From contig CALLMF010000032.1 of assembly GCA_938006335.1 (NCBI GenBank), positions 18,673 to 82,672 on the forward strand: a stretch of DNA of 64,000 nucleotides, read 5' to 3'. Under the pieces are notes generated by a model. It had not been told where the DNA came from, searched no databases, and saw nothing but the letters and a program-made list of their open reading frames with translations. Of the stretch, positions 6,607-15,538 are shown one piece after another. How positions within the stretch are numbered: the first letter of the stretch is position 1; the number at the start of each line of letters is the position of its first letter. Source of the DNA: an uncultured Granulosicoccaceae bacterium (GTDB taxonomy: Bacteria > Pseudomonadota > Gammaproteobacteria > Granulosicoccales > Granulosicoccaceae). The translations under genes and the position numbers were made by a program.

Positions 6607-7851
6607 CTACAACCCCATCTGTCCCCGTCCCAATTCCGTCAGATCATCCAGTACAGCTCGCCCGACGAAATCCACCTCGTGATCTTCCGCCGCGAAGTCC
6701 GGCGCACTCTTTCCTGCTAGAAAATGTGGCGCCTGGCGTCGCGCGTAGGCTTCGTTTTTAGCACACGCGGGTGAAGCACCAATGTAGATGACGTTGGCGT
6801 ACTCGCTACCGTGGTGCTCGTTGCCAACAGCATGTACGACATCTGGGTGCCACCACACTGTATCCCCAGGTTCTACAGAGGGTATGGGCACAATGCCGTC
6901 CATCAGATCGGGGTGCCAGGTAGCGTCGACACCGAGCGCACGGCCAGGGCGTGCAAGGCAGAACTCACCCTCCGTGACATCGTGCTGAAGGCCGCGCAAC
7001 AGAACGTAACCGACGGCATTGACAATCGGTAGCAGCCGTAGCGTGCCGTCACCAGGACCTTGAGTCGTTAGCGCGGTCCAGCCTTGGAAGGTTCGAAACA
7101 TGGACGACACCGCCGGGGAGGCAAACTCTCGCGTCTGGGTGCGGAACGCAGCGCGCCATGGGTCGTAGTCATCAAGGCGTCCGGCAAAGATCGCTCCGTA
7201 TATTTTTTGAAACGCAGGGTCTACCCAGCGCTCGTAGGATCCCGCATCCATGTGCGGTGAAAGTCCGAGCGTGGTGTCTCCCGGAGCACGCCTGCGTGTG
7301 CGATCCGCGTAGGCAAAATCCTTGTCGGGATCAAACTCGGGGCCGGAGGGTGCGTCGGTATCCCACAGGCTGTTCATGAAGCGCTTGGTAATCGCCATCT
7401 CTGGCGCTTGCCGCGCCATGACCTGGGGTCGGGACCAGTACACGCCGTAAATCTGTGGCTGTGCGTCGGCCAGGTCACCGAAATAGGTGTCGAGTCCTGC
7501 CTTGGCGCGGGCCTTGGTGATGTAGTCGTTCGACTCGAGGTAGTCGCCCAGCTCCGTGTTCCAGGTCTCCGCCACAGCGCGTGGGAATACACCGCGGACA
7601 ATGGCGCAACCGCGCTGACGTATCGCATTGATATCGGTCCGGGAGACCTTGGCGTCACGGACGGTCTCGAAGGACACTTCCGGGATCACGCTGGCGCCCT
7701 TGACTGCCGTGTCACGCACGGCATCAACCTCACGCCGCATCGCATCACGTACTTTTGCAAAGGCCTGCTCTACATCCACCGAGGCGCGCAGATCGCTCTT
7801 GGTCTGCTCTATCCAGTCGGCGGTATTCGCGCCTGTTGTATGGATATTCAT
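6607..7851 (-). CDS. DUF1479 (YbiU-like) putative Fe(II)/2-oxoglutarate oxygenase
   Basis: The 414-aa protein matches the DUF1479/YbiU family in length and motifs: an N-terminal helical region, 'QRGCAIVRGVFPRAVAETW', a metal-binding HxD in 'SPHMDAGSYERW', and the distal histidine region 'WWHPDVVHAVGNEH'. The fold is cupin-like and related to PhyH-type dioxygenases. Substrates in this family are not established. It lies alone between a convergent GST and an upstream lipoprotein gene on the same strand (86-bp gap), so it could share that transcript. Confidence 0.85.
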   Translation of the reverse strand: MNIHTTGANTADWIEQTKSDLRASVDVEQAFAKVRDAMRREVDAVRDTAVKGASVIPEVSFETVRDAKVSRTDINAIRQRGCAIVRGVFPRAVAETWNTELGDYLESNDYITKARAKAGLDTYFGDLADAQPQIYGVYWSRPQVMARQAPEMAITKRFMNSLWDTDAPSGPEFDPDKDFAYADRTRRRAPGDTTLGLSPHMDAGSYERWVDPAFQKIYGAIFAGRLDDYDPWRAAFRTQTREFASPAVSSMFRTFQGWTALTTQGPGDGTLRLLPIVNAVGYVLLRGLQHDVTEGEFCLARPGRALGVDATWHPDLMDGIVPIPSVEPGDTVWWHPDVVHAVGNEHHGSEYANVIYIGASPACAKNEAYARRQAPHFLAGKSAPDFAAEDHEVDFVGRAVLDDLTELGRGQMGL

Positions 7852-7937
7852 TGCACCCCCGCCGTGTCCTGCGACACATCCTACGTCTCAGGCTCCTGGA
7901 CCGCAAACTGACCAGACATCAGAAGGGTGTAGCCGGG

Positions 7938-8828
7938 TCACTCGATCGAAAAGACCAGATCACCAAAGCTGATGCCGAATTCGGTACACCAGACGCTCAG
8001 GGAATTGATGTCATCGAGCGTACGTGTTTCCGGCAACGTCAAACGAAATTCGTCGTTGATGTACGTCCGACCATTCAGACGCTCGCCAATTCTGCGGGCA
8101 TCTACCCCACCGAAATCGCCATCCTGAGCAATGTAGAAAAAGACCGTCGGACCGAGCCCGTCGTAGTTGAACTCCGTGACCTCGATGGTGCAGTCGTCAA
8201 GCACGGTTGCCATACCGGACACATCGTGAAATCGAGTCGTGAACGTGGCACTAGCCCCAACCAGGGGATGATCCGACGAACAGCCAGACGCAGACAAGCC
8301 GTTTTCTTCCAGCGTCTGTTGAAAGTGGGCTGTCGCAGAACCTGCATCGATCAGGGAGGTGTTCACGCTACCGCTGTTGGCAACGAGGTTGATCACTTGA
8401 CTGTCAAACTCCGAGCTTGCGAAGTCGACGGTGAGCCCTGCCGTCGACGACAAGTCCAGAGTCAGAAGATCTATACCATCTGACGGGTCGCCATTGGCGT
8501 CGAGAGATTGGAGTAGCCGGTTCAGATTGACCACATCCGTGCGGGCGGGGTCATCGCTGTTGAAGATATCCAGGGCGGTGACAATTTCTCGTCCTGTTAC
8601 GCCAGGCAAGTCGATCTCCCCGATGGAAAACACCACACTCTCACCGGAGCGGTAGTCGAATCCCCCATCGACATCCGTGACGCCGGATACGGTCTCCGTC
8701 TGATAGGTCAAACCCTGGACCGCAGCGTCCAGGAACCGGCCCGAACGTTCGTTCGTCGTCGTCCCGTCATCTGCCGAGCAGGCGAGCAGAGAGGCGCAAA
8801 GACCCAGTGTGCACATCGTACGCGTCAT
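7938..8828 (-). CDS. Lipoprotein with a family-conserved N-terminal module
   Basis: A 296-aa protein starting 'MTRTMCTLGLCASLLACSAD', a lipoprotein signal with lipobox LLAC near residue 17. After it comes a module common in secreted proteins of gammaproteobacteria ('GRFLDAAVQGLTYQTETVSG', then 'DGGFDYRSGESVVFSIGEID' and a phrase like 'GREIVTALDIFNSDDP'). The C-terminal half is acidic, with no recognised enzyme motif. It is presumably anchored to the outer membrane; function unknown. A longer surface adhesin-like role is possible but not shown. Confidence 0.65.
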   Translation of the reverse strand: MTRTMCTLGLCASLLACSADDGTTTNERSGRFLDAAVQGLTYQTETVSGVTDVDGGFDYRSGESVVFSIGEIDLPGVTGREIVTALDIFNSDDPARTDVVNLNRLLQSLDANGDPSDGIDLLTLDLSSTAGLTVDFASSEFDSQVINLVANSGSVNTSLIDAGSATAHFQQTLEENGLSASGCSSDHPLVGASATFTTRFHDVSGMATVLDDCTIEVTEFNYDGLGPTVFFYIAQDGDFGGVDARRIGERLNGRTYINDEFRLTLPETRTLDDINSLSVWCTEFGISFGDLVFSIE

Positions 8829-8950
8829 GTGGTGGAGGTCTGCTTTGACGGCTAGTGTCGACCGGCTTGGACTCTCACCGCGTCGACAAGTTCATCGACG
8901 CGCACTCGAGGCTAGCGCACAGCCTCGACTCAGTTGCTATCCTAAAGCCC

Positions 8951-9934
8951 ATGATCAGCCGGTTCTTTACTAACAATCGACGCGCATTTTCGAGCCTCTC
9001 CGAGCAAGAGGTGCTGGCGCTGGCGATCTCCTCGGAAGAGGACGATATGCGCATCTACCGCGCCTACGCAGAGGGACTGCGTGAGTTGTACCCCGCCAGT
9101 GCAGATGTGTTCATGCATATGGCCAATGAGGAGAGCGAGCACCGCTCCATGTTGATCGATCTGCACAAGAAGCGCTTTGGAGATTCGATCCCGCTTATCC
9201 GACGGGAGCATGTCCGTGGCTACTACGAGCGCAAGCCGGACTGGCTGGTACGGCCGTTGTCGCTCGACAAGACCCGCGACATGGCTGAGGAGATGGAACG
9301 TCAGGCGGAGCGTTTCTACCGAGCAGCGGCCGCACGAGCATCTGATGCTGACACACGCAAACTTCTCGGTGATCTGGCACTCATCGAGTCCAAGCACGGA
9401 TCGCTGGCGGTACAGCTCGGCGATGAGTTGCTACCCGAAGAGGTACGCGAAGGCGAGGATGAAACCGAGCGCCGCCAGTTTCTGCTGACCTGGGTGCAGC
9501 CCGGACTAGCCGGCTTGATGGATGGCTCGATCTCAACACTCGCGCCCATCTTTGCAGCGGCATTTGCCACCGGCAATACCTGGAACACGTTTCTTGTCGG
9601 TCTATCTGCTTCTATCGGTGCGGGTATATCAATGGGGTTTACGGAGGCCGCCAGCGACGACGGCGAATTGACCGGTCGGGGCTCACCCTGGAAGCGTGGA
9701 TTCGCGTCCGGCATCATGACGACCCTCGGCGGCCTGGGTCATGCCCTGCCCTATCTGATCCCGAACTTTGTCATCGCCACAACCATCGCGATGATCATCG
9801 TTGTGTTCGAGCTGCTGTTGATTACCTGGATACAAAAGCGTTGGATGGAGACGCCGTGGTCGCGCGCCATGCTTCAGGTCGTTGTTGGCGGCTCCCTGGT
9901 GCTTGCTGCCGGGATCCTGATTGGAAACGCTTAG
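8951..9934 (+). CDS. mbfA: MbfA-like ferritin/VIT1 membrane protein (iron exporter family)
   Basis: About 327 aa from ATG 8951, chosen because the family starts just before 'FSSLSEQEVLALAISSEEDD'; the track ORF adds 32 unlikely residues. Residues 1-165 form a ferritin-like four-helix domain with Glu/His ligands ('EESEHRSM', 'IESKHGSLA'). The rest is a VIT1/CCC1-type membrane domain with 'VQPGLAGLMDGSISTLAPIF' and several transmembrane helices. In alphaproteobacteria MbfA exports iron and protects against peroxide and iron stress under Irr control. Here it is transcribed away from the lipoprotein gene; no Irr or Fur box was identified by eye. Confidence 0.85.
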   Translation: MISRFFTNNRRAFSSLSEQEVLALAISSEEDDMRIYRAYAEGLRELYPASADVFMHMANEESEHRSMLIDLHKKRFGDSIPLIRREHVRGYYERKPDWLVRPLSLDKTRDMAEEMERQAERFYRAAAARASDADTRKLLGDLALIESKHGSLAVQLGDELLPEEVREGEDETERRQFLLTWVQPGLAGLMDGSISTLAPIFAAAFATGNTWNTFLVGLSASIGAGISMGFTEAASDDGELTGRGSPWKRGFASGIMTTLGGLGHALPYLIPNFVIATTIAMIIVVFELLLITWIQKRWMETPWSRAMLQVVVGGSLVLAAGILIGNA

Positions 9935-10106
9935 CTCGTTTTTTTCTCAGCTTTCCTACCGTCGCCGCCTGCTTGAATACCTTGCCATTCCGGCATCAGG
10001 GTGGTTTGCCTTTATCGGACTGATGCTGCTGGCCTGTGCCAGCGGCCTGCTGCCGCTTGCGATGTTCTGGCGGCACAGTGGCCGTCACTCAAGGTACTCG
10101 GTGTAA
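9921..10106 (+). CDS. Possible 61-aa single-span membrane peptide
   Basis: TTG start at 9921 overlaps the last 14 bp of mbfA. The peptide has a basic N-terminus ('YRRRLLEYL'), one hydrophobic stretch ('GWFAFIGLMLLACASGLLPL') and a His/Arg-rich tail ('WRHSGRHSRYSV'). The overlap hints at translational coupling with mbfA. It could equally be a chance ORF in the gap before the convergent VOC gene, whose end it overlaps. Confidence 0.35.
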   Translation: METLSSFFSQLSYRRRLLEYLAIPASGWFAFIGLMLLACASGLLPLAMFWRHSGRHSRYSV

Positions 10107-10484
10107 CGCGCAGATCTTGTTGCCTGACGGGTCACGCAAATACGCCAGATACAGCTTCCCGGAGTTGCCTTGCCGAATGCCGGGAGGATCTTCACAGGTG
10201 ACCCCACCCGAAGCCAGGCCGGCAGCATGCCACGCATCAGCGGCCTCGGGGCTCTTTGCAGTAAATCCGATGGTGCTGCCATTGCCGTGACTGGCTGGCT
10301 CACCGTCAAGCGGTCGGGTAAGCAGCAGCAATCCAGAGTCTGTCAGATAGATGCATCGCCCACGCTTGTCGATCACCCCCGACTTGTGGCCAAGCGCACC
10401 CAGCACGGCATCGTAAAACTGCTTCGACTGCGCGACGTCGGTGGCGCCCAGGGTTACATGACTGAACATGCGCGTATTCCTCAA
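10089..10484 (-). CDS. VOC (glyoxalase/bleomycin-resistance) family protein
   Basis: 131 aa with the VOC pattern: 'FSHVTLGATDVAQSKQFYDA' at the start and 'LRDPSGNKICALHR' at the end, forming two beta-alpha-beta-beta-beta modules. Such proteins bind a divalent metal and act on small electrophiles, or sequester drugs. The likely start is at residue 1 or at Met6 ('MFSHV'). It is followed at 10 bp on the same strand by the outer-membrane protein gene upstream, so co-transcription is possible. Substrate unknown. Confidence 0.8.
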   Translation of the reverse strand: MRNTRMFSHVTLGATDVAQSKQFYDAVLGALGHKSGVIDKRGRCIYLTDSGLLLLTRPLDGEPASHGNGSTIGFTAKSPEAADAWHAAGLASGGVTCEDPPGIRQGNSGKLYLAYLRDPSGNKICALHRVP

Positions 10485-10493
10485 TAGAAAAAA

Positions 10494-11210
10494 TCAAAGC
10501 CCATAGCTGAATGACAGGGTCACTGTGTCATCGCTGATGGTTGGGAGACCTTCAATGCGCTGTTCGATGATGCGATATCCGACATTGACGGCAAACGTGC
10601 CGAAATCAACGGTAGCGCCTACCTCGGCACTTGTCTCCTGAACGTCCTCAGACACGATTGTTGCCAGATCCAGCCGGAAGCGTGCGATGTCGGTGAGTAC
10701 GTGCGTGTAATTGCCGCGCAGCCTTGCAAATGGCTGGGACAGATCCTCGAGCCCCGGAGCACTGAAAGTGATCTGGCGTGCGCCAACCGCCACTTCGGCA
10801 ACTGCAGACTGTTGCGAGTTGCCCAGAAACTGATAGCCAACCCCGATCGCCTCCGTTGTCTCCCTGTTGATATTGATCACAGGATCGGTGCGGAAACTCA
10901 GATCAACGAGCCCATAGAGTTTTTCGGTAACCCAGTAGCGAGGCCGATAGCCGAGCTCGTAGCTGTCTTCGCCACGACTCTGAATCCAGTCCGCATAGAT
11001 ATGGTGGCTCAATGGCCGCGTGTCGTTACTGAGCGACAGCCGGATGCGGTTGGACTGCGCCCCATCACGGATGACGGCCCCACCGGAAAGCCCACCGCTC
11101 CACTCAGCCTTGGCGACAGACGGAGACAGCATCGCAACCGCTAGTGTCAAGGCCGAGGCGACAGGTACCACACCGTGCCGCTCACTACCGCCAGTAAATT
11201 CTGGGTACAT
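10494..11210 (-). CDS. Outer-membrane beta-barrel protein, DUF481/YdiY-like
   Basis: I start at ATG 11210 because it begins a good Sec signal ('VPVASALTLAVAMLSPSVAKA'); the track ORF adds 44 residues without signal character. The mature part of about 200 aa alternates polar and aromatic residues in beta-hairpins ('YELGYRPRYWVTEKLYGLVD', 'IGVGYQFLGNSQQSA') and ends in 'TVTLSFSYGL', a C-terminal pattern near that used by BAM substrates. It resembles YdiY/DUF481 proteins. Function in the outer membrane is not known. Confidence 0.65.
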   Translation of the reverse strand: MYPEFTGGSERHGVVPVASALTLAVAMLSPSVAKAEWSGGLSGGAVIRDGAQSNRIRLSLSNDTRPLSHHIYADWIQSRGEDSYELGYRPRYWVTEKLYGLVDLSFRTDPVININRETTEAIGVGYQFLGNSQQSAVAEVAVGARQITFSAPGLEDLSQPFARLRGNYTHVLTDIARFRLDLATIVSEDVQETSAEVGATVDFGTFAVNVGYRIIEQRIEGLPTISDDTVTLSFSYGL

Positions 11211-11454
11211 GTCTCTCAACGCTCGTGAACGACGTAACAGGTATAGGTAGCACATGAGCACCGCTTCGCGCGTCAGGATTCCGTAGTAGCGCTTACCTAT
11301 ACCAACATGGTTAGTGCCCGCGCCAACATGACCGGTAAACAATTGTCAGCCCGACAGAACGGACTGACACGAAAACCCGTGCTGACCCTTTCGCACTACA
11401 ACCCAAGCGTAGTAGTGTTACAGAGCACAAGGTGCATCAAAACGTAGCGAGCCC

Positions 11455-11694
11455 ATGCCGATCAAACCAACGTCGATCACAGACTACATCGCCCAACTCC
11501 CTGACGAGAGAAGGATCGTGATAAAGCGACTCAGGGCCACGTTGTGAAAGAACCTGGCACGAGGCTTCAAGGAAGAGTTCAGCTACAACATGCTGGGTTA
11601 CGTGGTGCCGTACGAACTGCTTGGTCAGCTCGCGACAAAAATGACACCTGAGGATTGGATTGCACAATACGAGCGTGTAGTCAGAAAACGTTGA
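11455..11694 (+). pseudogene. DUF1801 gene remnant with nonsense codon and internal deletion
   Basis: One frame of 79 codons begins 'MPIKPTSITDYIAQLPDERR', the DUF1801 start, and meets TGA at 11545-11547 (codon 31). It then continues in frame with 'KNLARGFKEEFSYNMLGYVV' and jumps directly to the family's C-terminal segment 'YELLGQLATKMTPEDWIAQY', ending at TGA 11692. About 60 central residues are missing, with the join at a Val-Pro/Ile-Pro-Tyr position that occurs on both sides in intact members. Two independent lesions make it a pseudogene. Confidence 0.75.
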
Positions 11695-12161
11695 AGCGAA
11701 GATCGACCGTATCAATCCAGAAGACCAACGCGTGCGGAAGCACGTGCATGCCTGAGCTCGACAAACCCGTCTCGTTTATCACGACGGTCGCTGCAAGCAA
11801 CAAGGGCAGAATATATATGTTCTTCTCACTACTGTATCTCCGAGGGTGGCTCGCTCGGACACCGTTGGTCTTAATATCCTGCTCAAATTGCGAACGCGAC
11901 GAGCCAATGCAGTGGAATTGCCACCAGCCCATGGCCACGTTTCATGTTTTCTGTATCGACCCCTCCCCTTCTGATGCACTCGAAGGAAATCACGGATATA
12001 TCAAGCTGTACACAATTGTCGGATCGCTTGGAATAATCCGCCCATTTCCCGTGAATCTCGCCCCACCCAAGGACGTCTGCGTTTCAAGGTGATACGAGTC
12101 GCTTGATTGCGGTACTGGCCGCCGCCACGTCAATGCATTAGGTAAACTAACGGCCAACTCG
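11695..12161. other. 467-bp stretch without a convincing gene
   Basis: ORFs exist on both strands (for example 11655-12092 plus), but they have irregular composition, no family motif and no ribosome site. The segment is more AT-rich than its neighbours. It may be decayed sequence continuing from the DUF1801 remnant, plus the promoter region of the GGDEF gene. Confidence 0.4.
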
Positions 12162-13814
12162 TTGTCACACTTTCGTCGACGTCTGCAGTCAATCCCTTTG
12201 ATCCGAAACCCCAAGCCCAGCGATTTCGCCAACGCACTGATTTTGCTCTGCGCAATCATCGCCGGGGTGGTCACTGCGGTGTTGTGGGTCGCGCGCGAGC
12301 AAAACGTCTACGACACAGCTCGCCGAGAGCTCTCGATCCGGCTCGAATCGTCCTCTGCAGGCTGGGCAGAGGCAACCGATCAATTCTTTGCCACGGCAGA
12401 AACCGCTGCCGGTCTTGTCGACTCGCTGTCTACCGTAATGGCGGACGAGCCCGATCGGGTGGCCTTGTTGGCTGGCGTGATCGCTGCCAGCTCTTCCATC
12501 GATTCCGCTTTCGTCGGTCATGACAATGGCGATTTCGAGTTTGTCGCTCGATCCGGAGATGTTGCGCCTGATGGATTTCGGGTACGTCTTATTTCCAATG
12601 AGCCTTCTCGACGTTTCAAGGGATGGTTTAGCGACGCAGACCTCAATCGTCGACGGGCACATGACGCAGCCGACGACGGCTATGACCCGCGCAAGAGGCC
12701 GTGGTTCAGAGATATCGGTGAGCCCAGCGAGTGGACAGCGCCCTACACCTTCTCGAGCAGCGGCGCGCTCGGTATCACCTACAGCGCGCGGAGTGATGAT
12801 GCTGGAATGGTAGTAGGCGTTGATGTGAAGCTGGCTGAGATCAATGGTTTTTTGCAACGGTTGGCACCTGGAGAACGGGGCAAAGCCGTCGTACTAGCGG
12901 TCGAAGAATCTCCCACCAACGTCTCCGCCCCCGTGTTCAGAGTTGTTGCGACCTCAAGCGAAGACTACGCGTCGTTGCCGGACTGGGCGTCCGTGGAGGC
13001 CGATTTCGCACATGGCTCACCGATTGAAAACGTGTTGGCGCGGCTCGAGAATCAGTCACTGCAACGTGACCACCAAAGCCGGTTTGACGATGTCATCGTG
13101 GAACGATCTACGGACGGCGAACGAACCCTGGTGGTGCGACCAGCCCGCAGCGATCGCAACTGGTACCTCATTGCACAGGCCGAAGACGGAGATGCCCTCT
13201 CCGGCTTTAACCCCGGGTCGGGCATCATGGGTGCGGTCCCCACAGGCCTGGCAGTGGCTAGCCTTGTTGGACTACTTGGATCAGCATTGAATCGTTACCG
13301 GCTAAAGCTCAAGCATGAGGCGGAGCGAGACGAATTGACTGGACTGTTTAGCCGTCGGGCCTTTCAACGCGAGCTCGAAAAGCGCTTGCAGAAGAAGCAA
13401 GCCGTCACGCTAGCCATCCTTGACCTCGACAGGTTCAAATCGGTGAACGACACATACGGTCACCTGGTCGGCGATACCGTGCTTCGAGAGGCCACTCTTC
13501 GGGTCCGAAAAGAAGCTGCTGGTGCAGGGGCGCTGGCAGCGCGACTCGGTGGCGACGAGTTTGCCGTGGTTTCCGCAACCAACATGGACTGGGCCTTACT
13601 AGTACGGTCGCTTTCGGACCCGGTAGTCGTGGATGGTATCAAGTGCGAGGTGGGGACGAGTATCGGCGTCGCAAATAGCGTCGATGGTATTGAGCCGACC
13701 GAATTGATTCGCTCAGCCGACCGAGCACTATTTGCTGTTAAAGCAGGGGGCGGTGGCGGTTACTGCCTTAACGGCGCCCCCCCGGTGTTTTGTCGAGACG
13801 ACCTAGTTGTCTGA
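12162..13814 (+). CDS. Diguanylate cyclase with periplasmic dCache-type sensor
   Basis: 550 aa, probable TTG start. Layout: transmembrane helix near residues 25-45, a large periplasmic sensor of about 290 aa with dCache-like features ('DGYDPRKRPWFRDIGEP', 'YSARSDDAGMVVGVDVKLAE'), a second helix ('IMGAVPTGLAVASLVGLLG'), then a GGDEF domain. The active-site motif 'ARLGGDEFAVV' is intact and preceded by 'ILDLDRFKSVNDTYGHLVGD'. It should therefore make cyclic di-GMP in response to a periplasmic small molecule. No EAL domain or RxxD inhibitory site is obvious. Its last bases overlap the convergent metallopeptidase gene. Confidence 0.9.
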   Translation: MSHFRRRLQSIPLIRNPKPSDFANALILLCAIIAGVVTAVLWVAREQNVYDTARRELSIRLESSSAGWAEATDQFFATAETAAGLVDSLSTVMADEPDRVALLAGVIAASSSIDSAFVGHDNGDFEFVARSGDVAPDGFRVRLISNEPSRRFKGWFSDADLNRRRAHDAADDGYDPRKRPWFRDIGEPSEWTAPYTFSSSGALGITYSARSDDAGMVVGVDVKLAEINGFLQRLAPGERGKAVVLAVEESPTNVSAPVFRVVATSSEDYASLPDWASVEADFAHGSPIENVLARLENQSLQRDHQSRFDDVIVERSTDGERTLVVRPARSDRNWYLIAQAEDGDALSGFNPGSGIMGAVPTGLAVASLVGLLGSALNRYRLKLKHEAERDELTGLFSRRAFQRELEKRLQKKQAVTLAILDLDRFKSVNDTYGHLVGDTVLREATLRVRKEAAGAGALAARLGGDEFAVVSATNMDWALLVRSLSDPVVVDGIKCEVGTSIGVANSVDGIEPTELIRSADRALFAVKAGGGGGYCLNGAPPVFCRDDLVV

Positions 13815-14876
13815 CCGTTTATAAACGCCTGAGGGCACGTCGCCACCGCCTGAATGGGCGGGCCCTGACTGGTCTGCGATGATTCTATTGACCAAGCCCA
13901 GCTTGTTTTGCACGGCCGGCGTCAACAGAAACGGGTAGGCATCACGCTGTCCCAGACTCCGATTGAGCATGTTCATCGCCAGGGAAATGGGTAGCCAACG
14001 GTTGATCAAGGAGTCGACCGGGATACCGCTATAGGGCTCAAAGCATGCGGAGGGGTCGAGGGGAGCCGTCCTTCCTGTTGTCGGATCCAGGGTCAACCCC
14101 AGCTGTGTCGCCGTCTCCAACGCATCGACGATATGGAAATAGTGAGCCCAGGTTTCCGCCCAGTCCTCCCACGGATGGCTACTGGCGTAGGTACTGATGT
14201 AACTGACACTCCAGTCAGCAGGGGCGCCCTTGGCGTAGTGAGCTTGCAGTGAGGCCGCATAGTCTTGTCTCTCATCACCAAACAGCTCACGAAACTCAGC
14301 CAACCATGCGCTGTCCCGAACCAGTCGATCCCAGTAGTAGTGCGCGGATTCGTGGCGGAAATGTCCGAGCAGAGTTCGATATGGCTCATTCATCTGTTGA
14401 CGCAGACGCTCGCGAATAGCATCGTCTGCTTCATCGATATTCAATGTGATGACGCCACGTGCATGCCCCGTCATTACATCACCCTCTTCGTTGTCACGAG
14501 CATCCAGACAGTCGAAGGCCAGCCCCGTTTCCGGTGCGACATCCTGGCTCACTACTGGAAGGCCAAAGTTCAGCAGCGAGTAAACGAGGTGATTCTTCTC
14601 GCGCTGCACGTGCTGCCACAATTGAAGATTTCTGGTGTCCGCCAGATTGGGAATCGTCCGGTTGAGTTCGCAGGACAGGCAAAACCCCGTGTTGGAACCC
14701 GGACTCGTCAACCAGTTGCACGCCTGGTGTCTCAGGCCATTGGCGCACAACTGCCCAACCCCCGAAAGCATTGAAAGCGAAATCGGGTCAAACGCCAGCG
14801 CACACTGGCAGGCCGTGCACTGTGTATTGCCAAAGTAAACCGCATGGCCGCAGTTGTTGCACTCGAAGATCTTCAT
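13803..14876 (-). CDS. Zinc-ribbon putative metallopeptidase
   Basis: 357 aa. The N-terminus holds a CxxC...CxxC zinc ribbon ('FECNNCGHAVYFGNTQCTAC'), then a second Cys pair ('GFCLSCELNRTIP'). The catalytic part has 'FRHESAHYYWDRL' (HExxH-like variant HESAH) and downstream 'EDWAETWAHYFHIVDALETA', as in the putative zinc-binding metallopeptidase family. A cytoplasmic location is likely (no signal peptide). Its substrate is unknown; the family often accompanies transglutaminase or alpha-E genes, which are not seen here. Confidence 0.85.
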   Translation of the reverse strand: MKIFECNNCGHAVYFGNTQCTACQCALAFDPISLSMLSGVGQLCANGLRHQACNWLTSPGSNTGFCLSCELNRTIPNLADTRNLQLWQHVQREKNHLVYSLLNFGLPVVSQDVAPETGLAFDCLDARDNEEGDVMTGHARGVITLNIDEADDAIRERLRQQMNEPYRTLLGHFRHESAHYYWDRLVRDSAWLAEFRELFGDERQDYAASLQAHYAKGAPADWSVSYISTYASSHPWEDWAETWAHYFHIVDALETATQLGLTLDPTTGRTAPLDPSACFEPYSGIPVDSLINRWLPISLAMNMLNRSLGQRDAYPFLLTPAVQNKLGLVNRIIADQSGPAHSGGGDVPSGVYKRSDN

Positions 14877-14929
14877 GCAGGAGCCCGGAGAATAATGAGT
14901 ATTGCTGAAGCGGCCGGCAAGTTGACTGA

Positions 14930-15327
14930 CTACTCGACTCGCTGCTTGACTTCAAACTGAAGCGGTAGCTTGAACGAGCACAGCAAAGACAGCAACAACA
15001 ATACGCTCGCACCGGCAAGACATGCAGACAAGGACCCCTTCCACATCAGCGAGCCCGACAATAAGGTCCCCGACAGTCTGCCCGATGCGTTAGCGATCTA
15101 GTAGAACCTCACATCCATCGACGTGAATTGGCGACTGACGTAGTACACGATCAGGTAGCTGCGCAGGGTTGAGTTGACAGCGGCCAATACAATAACAAGG
15201 CAACCCAGAAGACTGCCGCAAACCAGACATCGCGCGATGGGAACAGAAATAGCTGAGCCGCACTCAGCCAGCTAATGCCGGCACTTGTCGAAAATATCTG
15301 ACTGACTTTGAGTTTTGAGGCTGATTT
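14930..15327 (-). pseudogene. MFS permease remnant, ArsJ-like
   Basis: No intact gene spans this segment, but frames on the minus strand carry successive pieces of one MFS family: 'ISWLSAAQLFLFPSRDVWF', then in another frame 'LAAVNSTLRSYLIVYYVSRQ', an in-frame TAG, and 'IANASGRLSGTLLSGSLMWK' followed by a C-terminal hydrophobic helix and stop at 14930. These phrases recall ArsJ-type (organoarsenical efflux) permeases of about 410 aa. The N-terminal half and a central piece are missing. No other ars gene is nearby. The MFS identity is firmer than ArsJ specifically. The flanks 14877-14929 and 15328-15538 hold nothing I can support. Confidence 0.55.
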
Positions 15328-15538
15328 ACAGTGCGACAGCAAGTTACCACTGATAGGCTTGAGCAGTATTTCCATGGCTGGCCGGGAAGTGTGAGGTCAC
15401 TTCTATCCGTACAGACTCACGACCATGATCTGGTCACGAGCAGATGGCAGCACGCGCGTCAATGGTCGGATCGCAACGATATTGCTGCCGCCTTGTCAAT
15501 CTGTGAGTTATCGGCCTTGTATGGCCGTCGGACCACAC

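Noticed and set aside
11655-12092. 145-aa plus-strand ORF
   Set aside because: It starts inside the DUF1801 relic, has no ribosome site and no recognisable motif; the minus strand offers equally poor ORFs.
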